This document shows, one piece after another, positions 15,811-23,917 of a DNA stretch of 36,779 nucleotides (position 1 is its first letter; each line of letters starts with the position of its first letter). Location of the stretch: NCBI GenBank assembly GCA_045654025.1, contig JAZOMO010000012.1:1-36779 (forward strand), in the 5' to 3' direction. The notes under the pieces are model-generated. The model was not told the origin of the DNA. It was given only the letters and a program-made list of their open reading frames with translations, and did no database searches. This DNA comes from Scatosoma sp045654025 (lineage in GTDB: Bacteria > Bacillota > Clostridia > Christensenellales > Borkfalkiaceae). A program made the translations under genes and the position numbers.

Positions 15811-16443
15811 ATGAATAGGTACACGGCGTCCCTTGTAAAATTGAATATCGACCAGCGTATTGCCGACCTTAGAAAGGCGGCGCTGGAACGGGATATCCCC
15901 GTGGCGGACGACGAAACCCTGCAGTTTCTGTTGCTGATGGTAAAGGCCCTTAGACCCAAGCGGATTTTGGAAATCGGTACGGCGGTGGGGTTGTCTGGCG
16001 CGGCGATGTTGCTGGCTTGTCCCGAGGCGAAACTGACGACGATGGAGCTGGAAGAGGAACGGTATTTGGAGGCGAAAGCGAATTTTGCCGCCTTGGGGGT
16101 AAAGGACCGTGTGGTGGCGCACCTTGGCGATGCAGGCGAAATTCTTCAAATGATGGACGGGGAATACGACTTCGTGTTTTTGGACGGCCCGAAAGCGCAG
16201 TATGAAAAGTACCTCTTTGACTTAAAGCGTTTGATGAAAAAGGGTGCAACGCTGTTTGCGGACGACGTACTTCTGTACGGTTGGGTGAGCGGCGAACAGC
16301 CCACCCCTCAAAAGCGACATTCGATTGTGGATAAAATCCGTTCGTATTTGCAGACGGTGACGGAAGATAAGGACTTTATTACGTCCGTTTTGGACGTTGG
16401 AGACGGCGTTGCGCTGTCTATATACGTAGGTGAAAGAGTATGA
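15811..16443 (+). CDS. trmR: tRNA 5-hydroxyuridine methyltransferase (O-methyltransferase family)
   Basis: This 210-residue class I methyltransferase resembles TrmR (YrrM), which methylates 5-hydroxyuridine at the wobble position 34 of some tRNAs to give 5-methoxyuridine. The SAM loop is EIGTAVGLSG, followed by TMELEEERY and FLDGPKAQYEKY, which fits the COMT-like O-methyltransferase_3 family. The next gene is a U32-type TrhP homologue that makes the hydroxyuridine substrate, the same pairing as in the B. subtilis yrrM-yrrN-yrrO region. The start lies 5 nt after the RNase J stop, and its stop overlaps the trhP start by 4 nt. Confidence 0.85.
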   Translation: MNRYTASLVKLNIDQRIADLRKAALERDIPVADDETLQFLLLMVKALRPKRILEIGTAVGLSGAAMLLACPEAKLTTMELEEERYLEAKANFAALGVKDRVVAHLGDAGEILQMMDGEYDFVFLDGPKAQYEKYLFDLKRLMKKGATLFADDVLLYGWVSGEQPTPQKRHSIVDKIRSYLQTVTEDKDFITSVLDVGDGVALSIYVGERV

Positions 16444-17636
16444 AGGCAGAGCTGTTAGCTCCTGCAGGGAGCTATGCAAAATTTTTGACGGCGCTGGAAT
16501 TTGGCGCGGATGCGGTGTACCTCGGTGGAAAGCACTTCTCCCTGCGTACGTTTGCCGATAACTTTACGGAAGAGGAGCTTGCCTCAGCCGTTCGTTTGGC
16601 GCACGAAAGAGGAAAAAAGGTATACGTGACGGCCAACATCTTTGCAAAGAACTCGGATTTTCTTGTGTTGGGGGACTATTTTAAGAGTTTGGCGACGATC
16701 GGTGTAGACGCCGTCATCGTCAGCGACCCCGGCGTGGTAGCCTTCGTTAAAGAGGTTGCGCCCACCCTTGATATCCACCTTTCTACGCAGGCGAATACGG
16801 TGAACAAATACGCCGTTCGGTTTTGGAAGGAGCAGGGGGTTTCCCGTGTGATTTTGGCGAGGGAGCTCTCTTTGGCGGAAATCAAGGAAATCCATGATTT
16901 TGTTCCCGACGTCGAATTGGAGGCTTTCGTGCACGGCGCGATGTGTATATCGTACAGTGGCAGATGTCTTTTGTCTGACTACTTAGACGGGCGCTGTTCC
17001 AACCGAGGCGCGTGCGTGCAGGCGTGTCGTTGGCGGTACGAAATACGCGCGTTAAACGCCACGAACGGCGAAAGCGAATGGTTGCCTATCGAACAGGACG
17101 AAAAGGGTACTTACATTCTCAATAGCAAGGATTTGAATATGTTGGCGCACTTGGAGGCGCTGGAGGCGGCGGGCATTTCCTCGTTTAAAATCGAGGGCAG
17201 AATGAAGAGTGGCTACTATCTTGCCACCGTTGTCAACGCTTATCGCAGAAGAATGGACGGACAGCCGCTCAGTGTTTGCGAGCAGGAGCTTTCTGCCGTT
17301 GCGCACCGAGAATACACGACGGCGTATGCGTTTGGGAAAAACGCAGAAACGGTGCATTACGCGCACAGTCAATCCAAAGGAGATTGCGTGTATATCGCAG
17401 ACGTTATCGGCTACGAGGACGGGTATGCGATTGTCGAGATGCGCAACCGTTTCTTACAAGGGGAGCAGTTAGAGGCGCTTTCGCCTAAGGACAGTTTTTT
17501 GCGTAGCTTTACCGTAGAGGAAATCTATACGGCAGACGGCGTGCGCACGGACGATGCGAAGCTCGTATGCCACCGCTATAAGGTTGCTTGTCCGTACGTT
17601 CTGTATGCAGGCGACTATTTGAGGAGAAGGGTATGA
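16440..17636 (+). CDS. trhP: U32-family tRNA hydroxylation protein (TrhP/YrrO type)
   Basis: TrhP homologues are needed, with prephenate, for hydroxylation of tRNA uridine 34. The 398-residue protein has the U32 start LLAPAGSYAKF and the signature EAFVHGAMCISYSGRCLLS. Cysteines at C169, C176, C192 and C196 (plus C186) fit the iron-sulfur ligands reported for the family. The segment NSKDLN also fits. Length is a little short of the usual 410-450 residues. The ATG lies inside the trmR stop overlap (ATGA), so the pair is translationally coupled. The old 'peptidase' label is probably wrong for this subfamily. Confidence 0.88.
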   Translation: MKAELLAPAGSYAKFLTALEFGADAVYLGGKHFSLRTFADNFTEEELASAVRLAHERGKKVYVTANIFAKNSDFLVLGDYFKSLATIGVDAVIVSDPGVVAFVKEVAPTLDIHLSTQANTVNKYAVRFWKEQGVSRVILARELSLAEIKEIHDFVPDVELEAFVHGAMCISYSGRCLLSDYLDGRCSNRGACVQACRWRYEIRALNATNGESEWLPIEQDEKGTYILNSKDLNMLAHLEALEAAGISSFKIEGRMKSGYYLATVVNAYRRRMDGQPLSVCEQELSAVAHREYTTAYAFGKNAETVHYAHSQSKGDCVYIADVIGYEDGYAIVEMRNRFLQGEQLEALSPKDSFLRSFTVEEIYTADGVRTDDAKLVCHRYKVACPYVLYAGDYLRRRV

Positions 17637-18628
17637 AAAAGAAAATCCTGCTGATTGCCACGGGCGGTACGATTGCCTCTAAGAGTGGCGACATGGGCTT
17701 AAAACCGCACATGGACAGCGCGTATATGCTCGATTACGTACCCGAAATCCGCGAATTTTGCAGTGTGGACGGTTTGCAACCTTTCAATATCGACAGTACG
17801 AATATCACCCCCAAGCACTGGGTGGAGCTTGCGACGTTGATACGAGATAATTACGAAGACTACGACGGGTTCGTTATCTGCCACGGTACGGATACGATGG
17901 CGTACACGGCGGCGGCGCTCTCGTACATGGTACAACATTCCCCTAAGCCTATCGTCTTGACGGGCTCGCAAAAGCCGATTCATAGGGAAGACACCGATGG
18001 GCGCATCAACCTTCGCGACAGCTTTTTGTATGCGGCATCCGATGCGGCGGCAGACGTCGTTATCGTCTTCCAAGGTAAGGTCATTGCAGGGACGAGGGCC
18101 AAGAAAATCCGCACGAAGAGCTACAATGCTTTTGACAGTATGGATTTCCCCGTGTTGGCGAATATACGGGACGGAAAAATCATTCAGTATATCCGCACTC
18201 CGAAAGAGGTTGAACCGGAATTTTACCTCAACCTCGATGAGAGGGTGGGCGTATTAACCTTGACCCCTGGCGTGAAGGGCGAAATCTTGGATATGTATTT
18301 CCGCTGTTATACGGCGGTGGTACTCTCTGGCTACGGTACGGGTGGTATCCCCGAAGGGGAATATTACGGCTTCTACGACGTCATGCAGAGCTGGGAAGGC
18401 AAAGGTAAGACCTTGGCGGTCACCACGCAGGTACAGCACGAGGGCAGCGATATGGATATCTATCAGGTGGGCAGAGGTTGGAAAAACCGTTTTGACCTGC
18501 TGGAAGGGTACAACCTCACCTACGAGGCAATCACCACAAAATTGATGTGGATTTTGGGGCAGACCTCGGAAGATAGTGAAATTCGAAAACTTTTTTATAA
18601 AAATATAAACTACGATTTAATCGGGTAG
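17633..18628 (+). CDS. ansA: L-asparaginase, cytoplasmic type I
   Basis: The enzyme hydrolyses asparagine to aspartate and ammonia. The start MKKKILLIATGGTIAS is chosen because it overlaps the trhP stop by 4 nt and follows a GGAGAAGG site. It gives 331 residues. The two catalytic threonine motifs are present: TGGTIAS (T13) and HGTDTMAYTA (84-93, with T88 and D87). No signal peptide is present, so it acts in the cytosol. It could feed aspartate to the lysine pathway genes in this window, although that link is inference. Confidence 0.95.
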   Translation: MKKKILLIATGGTIASKSGDMGLKPHMDSAYMLDYVPEIREFCSVDGLQPFNIDSTNITPKHWVELATLIRDNYEDYDGFVICHGTDTMAYTAAALSYMVQHSPKPIVLTGSQKPIHREDTDGRINLRDSFLYAASDAAADVVIVFQGKVIAGTRAKKIRTKSYNAFDSMDFPVLANIRDGKIIQYIRTPKEVEPEFYLNLDERVGVLTLTPGVKGEILDMYFRCYTAVVLSGYGTGGIPEGEYYGFYDVMQSWEGKGKTLAVTTQVQHEGSDMDIYQVGRGWKNRFDLLEGYNLTYEAITTKLMWILGQTSEDSEIRKLFYKNINYDLIG

Positions 18629-18654
18629 CCTAACGAGAGTCAAAATCTCTAGGC
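18628..18654 (+). other. Hairpin between ansA and the aminopeptidase gene
   Basis: GCCTA-GAGA pairs with TCTC-TAGGC across a 7-nt loop, with a 2-nt bulge (18628-18654). It starts in the ansA stop codon and is followed directly by the AAAGGAG site of the next gene. No T-run follows, so it is more likely an mRNA processing or stability element than a terminator. Confidence 0.5.
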
Positions 18655-18667
18655 AAAGGAGAAAAAC

Positions 18668-19894
18668 ATGAGAAAAACACAGTTAAAAAAGTATGCAAAA
18701 TTGATTGCGAAGGTTGGCTTGAACGTTAAGAAGGGTCAATCGGTGTTCATTGCGGCGGGCTTGGATCAGCCCGAATTCGTCACCATGGTGGTAGAGGAAT
18801 GTTACAAGGCAGGCGCAAGCGAAGTGTTCGTAGAATGGAGCCACCAGCCCGTAGAAAAGCTGTCCTCCAACTACCGCACCTTGGAATCGCTGTCGGAAAT
18901 GAAGTCTTGGGCTTTGGCGAAGTGGGAATATAAGGCGGAAAAATATGCTTGCCGTCTGTTCATCGAATCGGAAGATCCCGATGGAATGAGCGGCGTTGAC
19001 CAGGAAAAGATGAGTAAGGCTCGTCGTGCGCTGTACCCCCTCATCAAGCCCTTGCGTGAAAAAATGGAAAACAAGCATCAATGGTGTATTGCCGCAGTCC
19101 CTGGCAAGGCTTGGGCGAAAAAGGTATTCCCTCAGCTGTCCGAAAGCAAGGCGGTTGAGGCGATGTGGAAGGCGATTTTGTACACCGCGCGCGCAGACGG
19201 TAAGAACCCCGTACAGGCTTGGAAACAGCATAACGCAGACCTTTTGGCGCGTTCTGCATACTTGAACGGCTTGGGGCTTGCATCCCTTGAATACGAAAGT
19301 GCAAACGGCACGAAGTTGACCGTAGGGCTTATGGAAAACGGCTTGTTCTGCGGCGGTCAAGAAACCCTCTTGAACGGCAGAAAATTCAACCCGAATATCC
19401 CCACCGAAGAAGTATTCTCCACCCCGAAGGCAGGTTGCGCAGAGGGTATCGTATACTCTTCCAAGCCTCTCTCCTATATGGGTGAAATCATCGACAACTT
19501 CTCCGTTCGTTTTGAAAACGGTAAGGTTGTAGAGGTCAAGGCGGAAAAGGGCGAAGAGCTCTTAAAGAAGATGGTTTCCATGGATGAAGGCGCGGCGATG
19601 CTGGGCGAAGTAGCGTTGATTCCCTACGATTCCCCCATCAGCCAGTCGGGTATTTTGTTCTACAACACGCTGTTTGACGAAAACGCAAGCTGTCATTTGG
19701 CGCTCGGCCACGGCTTTAACGAATGTTTGAAGGGCTTTGAGAAGATGAGCAATGATGAGAGAAAGGCGGCTGGTATCAACGACAGTATGATCCACGTAGA
19801 CTTTATGATCGGCACAAAGGATATGTCGATTACGGGTGTTACGAAGGACGGCAAGCGTGTTGCAATCTTCCGTGACGGCAACTGGGCTTTCTAA
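18668..19894 (+). CDS. M29-family metalloaminopeptidase (thermophilic aminopeptidase type)
   Basis: M29 aminopeptidases (AmpS, AmpT, aminopeptidase II) remove N-terminal residues from peptides using two metal ions. The 408-residue length is typical. The N-terminal block KYAKLIAKVGLNVKKGQSVFI and the C-terminal FNECLKGFEKMS and MIHVDFMIGTKDM segments match the family. Conserved acidic and histidine ligands are visible in NIPTEEVFS and ALGHGFNE as well as HVDFMIG. There is no signal peptide, so it acts in the cytosol. AAAGGAG is placed 8 nt before the ATG. Confidence 0.92.
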   Translation: MRKTQLKKYAKLIAKVGLNVKKGQSVFIAAGLDQPEFVTMVVEECYKAGASEVFVEWSHQPVEKLSSNYRTLESLSEMKSWALAKWEYKAEKYACRLFIESEDPDGMSGVDQEKMSKARRALYPLIKPLREKMENKHQWCIAAVPGKAWAKKVFPQLSESKAVEAMWKAILYTARADGKNPVQAWKQHNADLLARSAYLNGLGLASLEYESANGTKLTVGLMENGLFCGGQETLLNGRKFNPNIPTEEVFSTPKAGCAEGIVYSSKPLSYMGEIIDNFSVRFENGKVVEVKAEKGEELLKKMVSMDEGAAMLGEVALIPYDSPISQSGILFYNTLFDENASCHLALGHGFNECLKGFEKMSNDERKAAGINDSMIHVDFMIGTKDMSITGVTKDGKRVAIFRDGNWAF

Positions 19895-19916
19895 AGAACG
19901 GCGCAGAGGTAGTGCG

Positions 19917-21149
19917 ATGAAAATAGATATTTTTTCCGGCTTTTTAGGCGCGGGGAAAACCACGCTGATTAAAAAGCTGCTCAAAGAAGCCTATAAGGTC
20001 GAAAAGGTTGTTTTAATTGAGAATGAATTTGGCGAAATCGGCATTGACGGCGGCTTCTTGGAAGAAGCTGGCGTCAATATCACCGAGATGAATTCGGGGT
20101 GTATTTGCTGTTCGCTTGTCGGGGATTTCTCCAAGGCGTTAAAGCAGGTTGCAAAGGACTACGCCCCCGATAGAATTATCATCGAGCCGTCTGGCGTTGG
20201 CAAGCTGTCCGACGTCATCAAGGCGGTTTCCTCGGCAGAGGTTGAGGGCGCAGAGCTGAACGCTTTTTGCGCCGTAGTCGATGCCTCGAAGTGCAAAATG
20301 TACATGAAGAACTTTGGCGAATTTTTCATTGACCAAGTGGAAAACGCAGGCTGTATCGTCTTGTCGCATACGGCGAAATGTTCTGAGGGCAAGCTGGCAA
20401 CCGCGATAGAGCTGCTTCGTGAAAAGAACTATGCCGCAACAATCGTCAGTACCGACTGGGATCTGTTGGACGGAAAAACCTTGCTTGCCGCAATCGAGCA
20501 GAAAAATAGTTTGCAGGCGGATATTGAGGCTTTGGAACACGAACACGAGCATCATCACCATCACCACCACGTACATGGTGAAGAATGTTGCTGCGGGCAC
20601 GAACATCACGAGCATCATCACCACCATGAACATGGTGAAGAATGTTGCTGCGGGCACGAGCATCACGAGCATCATCACCACCACGAACATGGTGAAGAAT
20701 GTTGTTGCGGTCACGAGCATCACGAGCATCATCACCACCACGAACACGGTGAAGAATGTTGCTGTGGGCACGATCACCACGACCATTACGAGCATCATCA
20801 CCACCACGAGCACGGTGAAGAATGTTGCTGTGGGCACGACCACCACGAACACCACGGGCATCACCATCACCACGCAGACGAAGTGTTCACCAGCTGGGGC
20901 TTGGAAACGGCGCGCGTGTTCACGAAAGAGGAGCTGGAAAACGCTCTGCAAGCCATTCAGGACGAAGAAAAGTACGGTACCGTACTTCGCGCGAAGGGTA
21001 TTGTGGCTGGCGAGGGCGAATGGTTGCACTTTGACTATGTACCCGAAGAGCCTGACGTTCGAACGGGTAAGGCAGGGATTACGGGCAGATTGTGCGTCAT
21101 CGGTTGCGATCTGAACGAACAGGCTTTGAAAGAGTTGTTCAAGGCGTAA
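19917..21149 (+). CDS. COG0523 (CobW/YciC-type) P-loop protein with Cys/His-rich repeats
   Basis: COG0523 proteins are GTPase-like metal chaperones or insertases for zinc, cobalt, nickel or iron. The start MKIDIFSGFLGAGKTTL gives 410 residues. Walker A is GFLGAGKT (8-15), ENEFGE is at 35-40 and the metal-binding CICC at 62-65. The base-specificity NKxD position reads SHTA here, so nucleotide choice is unclear. From about residue 207 to 321 there is a low-complexity region with five copies of a unit like GEECCCGHEHHEHHHHHEH, a likely metal store. A C-terminal CobW_C-like part follows (LETARVFTKEELENAL through GEWLHFDYVP). It is the first of two neighbouring P-loop genes. Confidence 0.9.
   Translation: MKIDIFSGFLGAGKTTLIKKLLKEAYKVEKVVLIENEFGEIGIDGGFLEEAGVNITEMNSGCICCSLVGDFSKALKQVAKDYAPDRIIIEPSGVGKLSDVIKAVSSAEVEGAELNAFCAVVDASKCKMYMKNFGEFFIDQVENAGCIVLSHTAKCSEGKLATAIELLREKNYAATIVSTDWDLLDGKTLLAAIEQKNSLQADIEALEHEHEHHHHHHHVHGEECCCGHEHHEHHHHHEHGEECCCGHEHHEHHHHHEHGEECCCGHEHHEHHHHHEHGEECCCGHDHHDHYEHHHHHEHGEECCCGHDHHEHHGHHHHHADEVFTSWGLETARVFTKEELENALQAIQDEEKYGTVLRAKGIVAGEGEWLHFDYVPEEPDVRTGKAGITGRLCVIGCDLNEQALKELFKA
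20577..20880 (+). repeat. In-frame tandem DNA repeat coding Cys/His-rich units
   Basis: Five units start at 20577, 20634, 20691, 20748 and 20814. The first three have a 57-bp period (19 codons) and the fourth is 66 bp (22 codons). Each codes a GEECCCGH segment and a run of histidines. The unit differences are mostly silent or H-to-D changes. Confidence 0.93.
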
Positions 21150-21193
21150 ACCGCCTGGTTGGATTAAATTGTTTGGTTGTAAAAGGAGAAATT

Positions 21194-22156
21194 ATGGCAA
21201 GAAGGAGAGCTCCCGCAGAGACCCCCGTGTATCTGTTTTTGGGCTTTTTAGAATCGGGAAAGACGAAGTTTATTCAAGAAACTTTGGAGGACGAACGCTT
21301 TAATACGGGCGAAAATACCTTGCTCTTAGTCATGGAAGAAGGGGAAGAGGAATACGACGAAAGCCGTTTCAAGGTCCAAAACGTTTCGATTTCCTATCTG
21401 GACGGCATTGAGGAATTGACGGAAGAAAACCTTGCTTCCTTGCAGGCAATGTACGGGGCGACCCGAGTGCTTGTCGAATTCAACGGTATGTGGCAGTTGC
21501 AGGAATTTTTCCAGGCGATGCCCGAGGGTTGGATGTTTAACCAAGTGATGACCTTCTTTGATGCAACGACCGCGATGAATTATAACGCGAATATGCGTCA
21601 GCTTGTGTACGATAAGTTGGAAAATACGCAACTGGTGGTCTTTAACCGTTATTCGGATGATATGGATAAGATGTCTTTGCATAAGCTTGTGCGTGGAATT
21701 TCCCGCCGCTGTGATATCGTCTACGAGCGTGTTAGCGGCAAAGCCGACTTTGATAACATTGAAGACCCGTTGCCGTTTGATATCAATGCAGACGTCATTG
21801 TCATTGAGGATAAGGACTATGCCTATTTCTACCGTGATTTGACGGATAATTTAGAGGATTATATCGGAAAAACGGTGCATTTTAAGGGGATTGCGGCGGC
21901 AGATGCGCGTTTGCCTGAAAAGAATATCGTGCTGGGCAGACATATTATGACCTGCTGTGAGGACGATATTGCCTACAGCGGCGTGGCGTGTGTGTTGCCT
22001 GAAGATTTGGGCGTAAAGACGCGCGACTGGCTGGAAATTACGGCTAAGATAGAGTTGAAGAAACATTACGTCTACAAAGGCAAAGGGCCCGTTCTGATGG
22101 TCAGCGAAGTGAAACGTTGCGAGCCTATCGAGCAAGCCTTAGCTGTATTTTATTAA
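21194..22156 (+). CDS. P-loop protein fused to a CC-containing YcgQ/DUF1980-like domain
   Basis: The 320-residue protein starts MARRRAPAETP after an AAAGGAG site. Its N-terminal half has the Walker A loop GFLESGKT (17-24) and a V-[VI]-F-N-R-x-x-D segment near 148-155 in place of NKxD, like a divergent COG0523 relative. The C-terminal 90 residues (FKGIAAADARLPEKNIVLGRH, then MTCCEDD at 252-258) resemble the tail of YcgQ/TIGR03943 (DUF1980) proteins, with its paired cysteines and a closing EPIEQ segment. Family members are linked to zinc-regulated genes in Bacillus. That homology is my reading and should be tested. It sits 44 nt after the His-rich gene and is probably in the same operon. Confidence 0.65.
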   Translation: MARRRAPAETPVYLFLGFLESGKTKFIQETLEDERFNTGENTLLLVMEEGEEEYDESRFKVQNVSISYLDGIEELTEENLASLQAMYGATRVLVEFNGMWQLQEFFQAMPEGWMFNQVMTFFDATTAMNYNANMRQLVYDKLENTQLVVFNRYSDDMDKMSLHKLVRGISRRCDIVYERVSGKADFDNIEDPLPFDINADVIVIEDKDYAYFYRDLTDNLEDYIGKTVHFKGIAAADARLPEKNIVLGRHIMTCCEDDIAYSGVACVLPEDLGVKTRDWLEITAKIELKKHYVYKGKGPVLMVSEVKRCEPIEQALAVFY

Positions 22157-22193
22157 CCGCGTTTTAGTAACCGCAAAAAATCAAAAAAGAATA

Positions 22194-22233
22194 GGGCAGG
22201 GGTGCGTTCAACGCATCCCTGCCCATTTTTTTT
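22194..22233. terminator. Bidirectional terminator between the P-loop genes and gdhA
   Basis: A 13-bp stem (22194-22206 with 22212-22224, one G-T pair) has a 5-nt loop. T-runs follow on the plus strand (22226-22233) and, read the other way, on the minus strand (T-rich from about 22190 down). It serves the two converging units. Confidence 0.9.
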
Positions 22234-22242
22234 GAGAAAGTA

Positions 22243-22272
22243 GAAACCCCAGAGTCGCAACTCTGGGGTTTC
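22243..22272 (-). terminator. Second hairpin downstream of gdhA
   Basis: A perfect 13-bp stem (22243-22255 with 22260-22272) closes on a 4-nt loop. On the minus strand it is followed by TACTTTCTC, a poor U-tract, so it may terminate gdhA weakly or protect its 3' end. Confidence 0.55.
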
Positions 22273-22354
22273 CATGATATAAAGGATTTAGGGAGAAAGT
22301 GCAAAGTAATAAAAACGAAAGATAAATGGAGGAAATTCTCCCTGTGTATGCTGA

Positions 22355-23692
22355 TTATACGACGCCGTGCGCCATCATCGCTTCTGCGACCTTTTCAAAG
22401 CCTGCGATGTTTGCGCCCATAACGTAGTTACCTTCATAGCCGTATTTTTTCGCCGCTTTGTCCATATTATGATAGATGTTAATCATAATCGTCTTCAGCT
22501 TCGCATCGACCTCTTCTGCCGACCAGTACAGTCTGCCGGAGGATTGCGCCATTTCAAGCGCCGAGGTAGCAACGCCGCCTGCGTTTGCCGCTTTTGCGGG
22601 CAGGAAGACAACGCCTTTTGCCGCTTGGAAAGTAGCGATTGCTTCCAGAGTGGAAGGCATGTTCGCACCCTCTGCAACGTATTTTACGCCGCCAACAACC
22701 AAAGCCTTTGCGCTTTCCTCGTCGATTTCGTTCTGCGTAGCGCAGGGCAGTGCGACGTCGCAAGGAATCGTCCAAATCCCTTTACAGCCTTCGGTGTAGG
22801 TGGAGCCGGGTACTCTCTCTGCGTATTCCTTAATGCGCGCGCGTTCTACTTCTTTAATCTGTTTTACAACGTCCAACTGAATGCCGTTCGGGTCGTAGAT
22901 ATAGCCGTTGGAATCGTACATGGCTACCACTTTTGCCCCTAACTGCTGCGCCTTTTCGCAGGCGTAGATGGCAACATTACCGCTACCCGAAACGATAGTG
23001 GTCTTGCCCTCAAAACTCTCGCCACGAAGTCGCATTGCTTCTGCGGTCATATATACGAGGCCGTAACCGGTTGCTTCCTTTCTAATCAACGAGCCGCCGT
23101 AGGTGAGCCCACGTCCCGTCAATACGCCAACGTGTTCGTTGCAGATGCGTTTGTATTGTCCGAAGAGGTAGCCAACCTCTCTTGCCCCCACGCCGATATC
23201 GCCTGCAGGTACGTCCGTGTCTGCGCCGATGTGGCGGTACAGCTCGGTCATAAAGCTTTGGCAGAACGCCATAATCTCTCTGTCGCTCTTGCCCTTGGGA
23301 TTGAAGTCAGAGCCGCCCTTGCCGCCGCCGATAGGAAGGCCGGTCAAGCTGTTTTTCAGGATCTGTTCGAGGCCTAAGAATTTGATAACGGACAGGTTAA
23401 CGGAGGGGTGGAAACGAAGGCCGCCCTTGTAAGGGCCGATGGCGCTGTTGAATTGCACGCGGTAGCCTTTGTTGACCTGCACTTTGCCGTTGTCGTCCAC
23501 CCAAGGCACGCGGAAGAGAATGGTGCGTTCGGGTTCGGTAAAGCGTTCTAACAGCGCCGCCGCCTCGTATTCGGGGTGAGCGTTGATAACGGGCTCTAAC
23601 GTCAACAGAATTTCCGTTGCTGCTTGGTGAAATTCCTTTTCACCGGGGTTCTTTGCTTTCAGTTCGTCCAATACTCTTTGTACGTAAGACAT
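22355..23692 (-). CDS. gdhA: NADP-type glutamate dehydrogenase
   Basis: GdhA interconverts 2-oxoglutarate plus ammonia and glutamate. The 445-residue protein is the normal length for the hexameric enzyme. It shows the substrate/catalytic block PIGGGKGGSDFNPKGKSD, the GDIGVGAREVGYLFG segment and a Rossmann loop VSGSGNVAIYA. The GGKGGS and EGANMPST motifs place it in the small-subunit (NADP or dual) class, but coenzyme choice is not settled by motifs alone. A GGAAGGAAG ribosome binding site precedes the ATG. It is monocistronic and convergent with the metal-protein genes. Confidence 0.96.
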   Translation of the reverse strand: MSYVQRVLDELKAKNPGEKEFHQAATEILLTLEPVINAHPEYEAAALLERFTEPERTILFRVPWVDDNGKVQVNKGYRVQFNSAIGPYKGGLRFHPSVNLSVIKFLGLEQILKNSLTGLPIGGGKGGSDFNPKGKSDREIMAFCQSFMTELYRHIGADTDVPAGDIGVGAREVGYLFGQYKRICNEHVGVLTGRGLTYGGSLIRKEATGYGLVYMTAEAMRLRGESFEGKTTIVSGSGNVAIYACEKAQQLGAKVVAMYDSNGYIYDPNGIQLDVVKQIKEVERARIKEYAERVPGSTYTEGCKGIWTIPCDVALPCATQNEIDEESAKALVVGGVKYVAEGANMPSTLEAIATFQAAKGVVFLPAKAANAGGVATSALEMAQSSGRLYWSAEEVDAKLKTIMINIYHNMDKAAKKYGYEGNYVMGANIAGFEKVAEAMMAHGVV

Positions 23693-23719
23693 TTTTACTT
23701 CCTTCCTATTCCTTTATTC

Positions 23720-23741
23720 GATTAAACCAGCCGATTTAATC
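23720..23741 (-). promoter_or_regulatory. Inverted repeat in the gdhA leader, possible operator
   Basis: GATTAAA and TTTAATC (23720-23726, 23735-23741) are separated by 8 bp and lie between the promoter and the ribosome binding site. This is a plausible regulator site, but no family is identified. Confidence 0.4.
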
Positions 23742-23761
23742 AATTTTTTCAATCTGTTAGT

Positions 23762-23790
23762 ATCATAGCACGAAAAAAAGTAAAATGCAA
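23762..23790 (-). promoter_or_regulatory. Probable gdhA promoter
   Basis: The minus strand carries TATGAT (23762-23767) and TTGCAT (23785-23790) with a 17-bp spacer. The -35 is weak, so the promoter may need an activator. Confidence 0.5.
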
Positions 23791-23830
23791 CTGTTTGCAA
23801 AAGAAAAATAAGAAAAAGTTTTAAAAATCG

Positions 23831-23859
23831 TTGCTTTTTTTGAAAAAAGAGTGTATACT
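23831..23859 (+). promoter_or_regulatory. Promoter of the tRNA-Arg gene
   Basis: TTGCTT (23831-23836), a 17-bp spacer and TATACT (23854-23859), about 58 nt upstream of the tRNA. The 5' leader contains CTTGG...CCAAG arms that could fold. Confidence 0.6.
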
Positions 23860-23917
23860 ATAATGGCTTGGTTATAGTGGCTATAAGCTATTCTTATACC
23901 AAGAATAACAAAATCAC

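Noticed and set aside
20577..20880. Regular 57-bp repeats that might be taken for a CRISPR array
   Set aside because: The units are adjacent with no spacers, stay in the CobW-type reading frame, and no cas genes are near.
20139..21029. Minus-strand frame with repeated VVVMMLV segments
   Set aside because: It is the reverse reading of the His-rich repeats of the CobW-type gene, not a membrane protein.
22300..22354. Inverted AGGGAGAA/TTCTCCCT downstream of gdhA as a further terminator
   Set aside because: The arms are about 40 nt apart with no U-tract, so the better hairpins at 22194-22272 are preferred.
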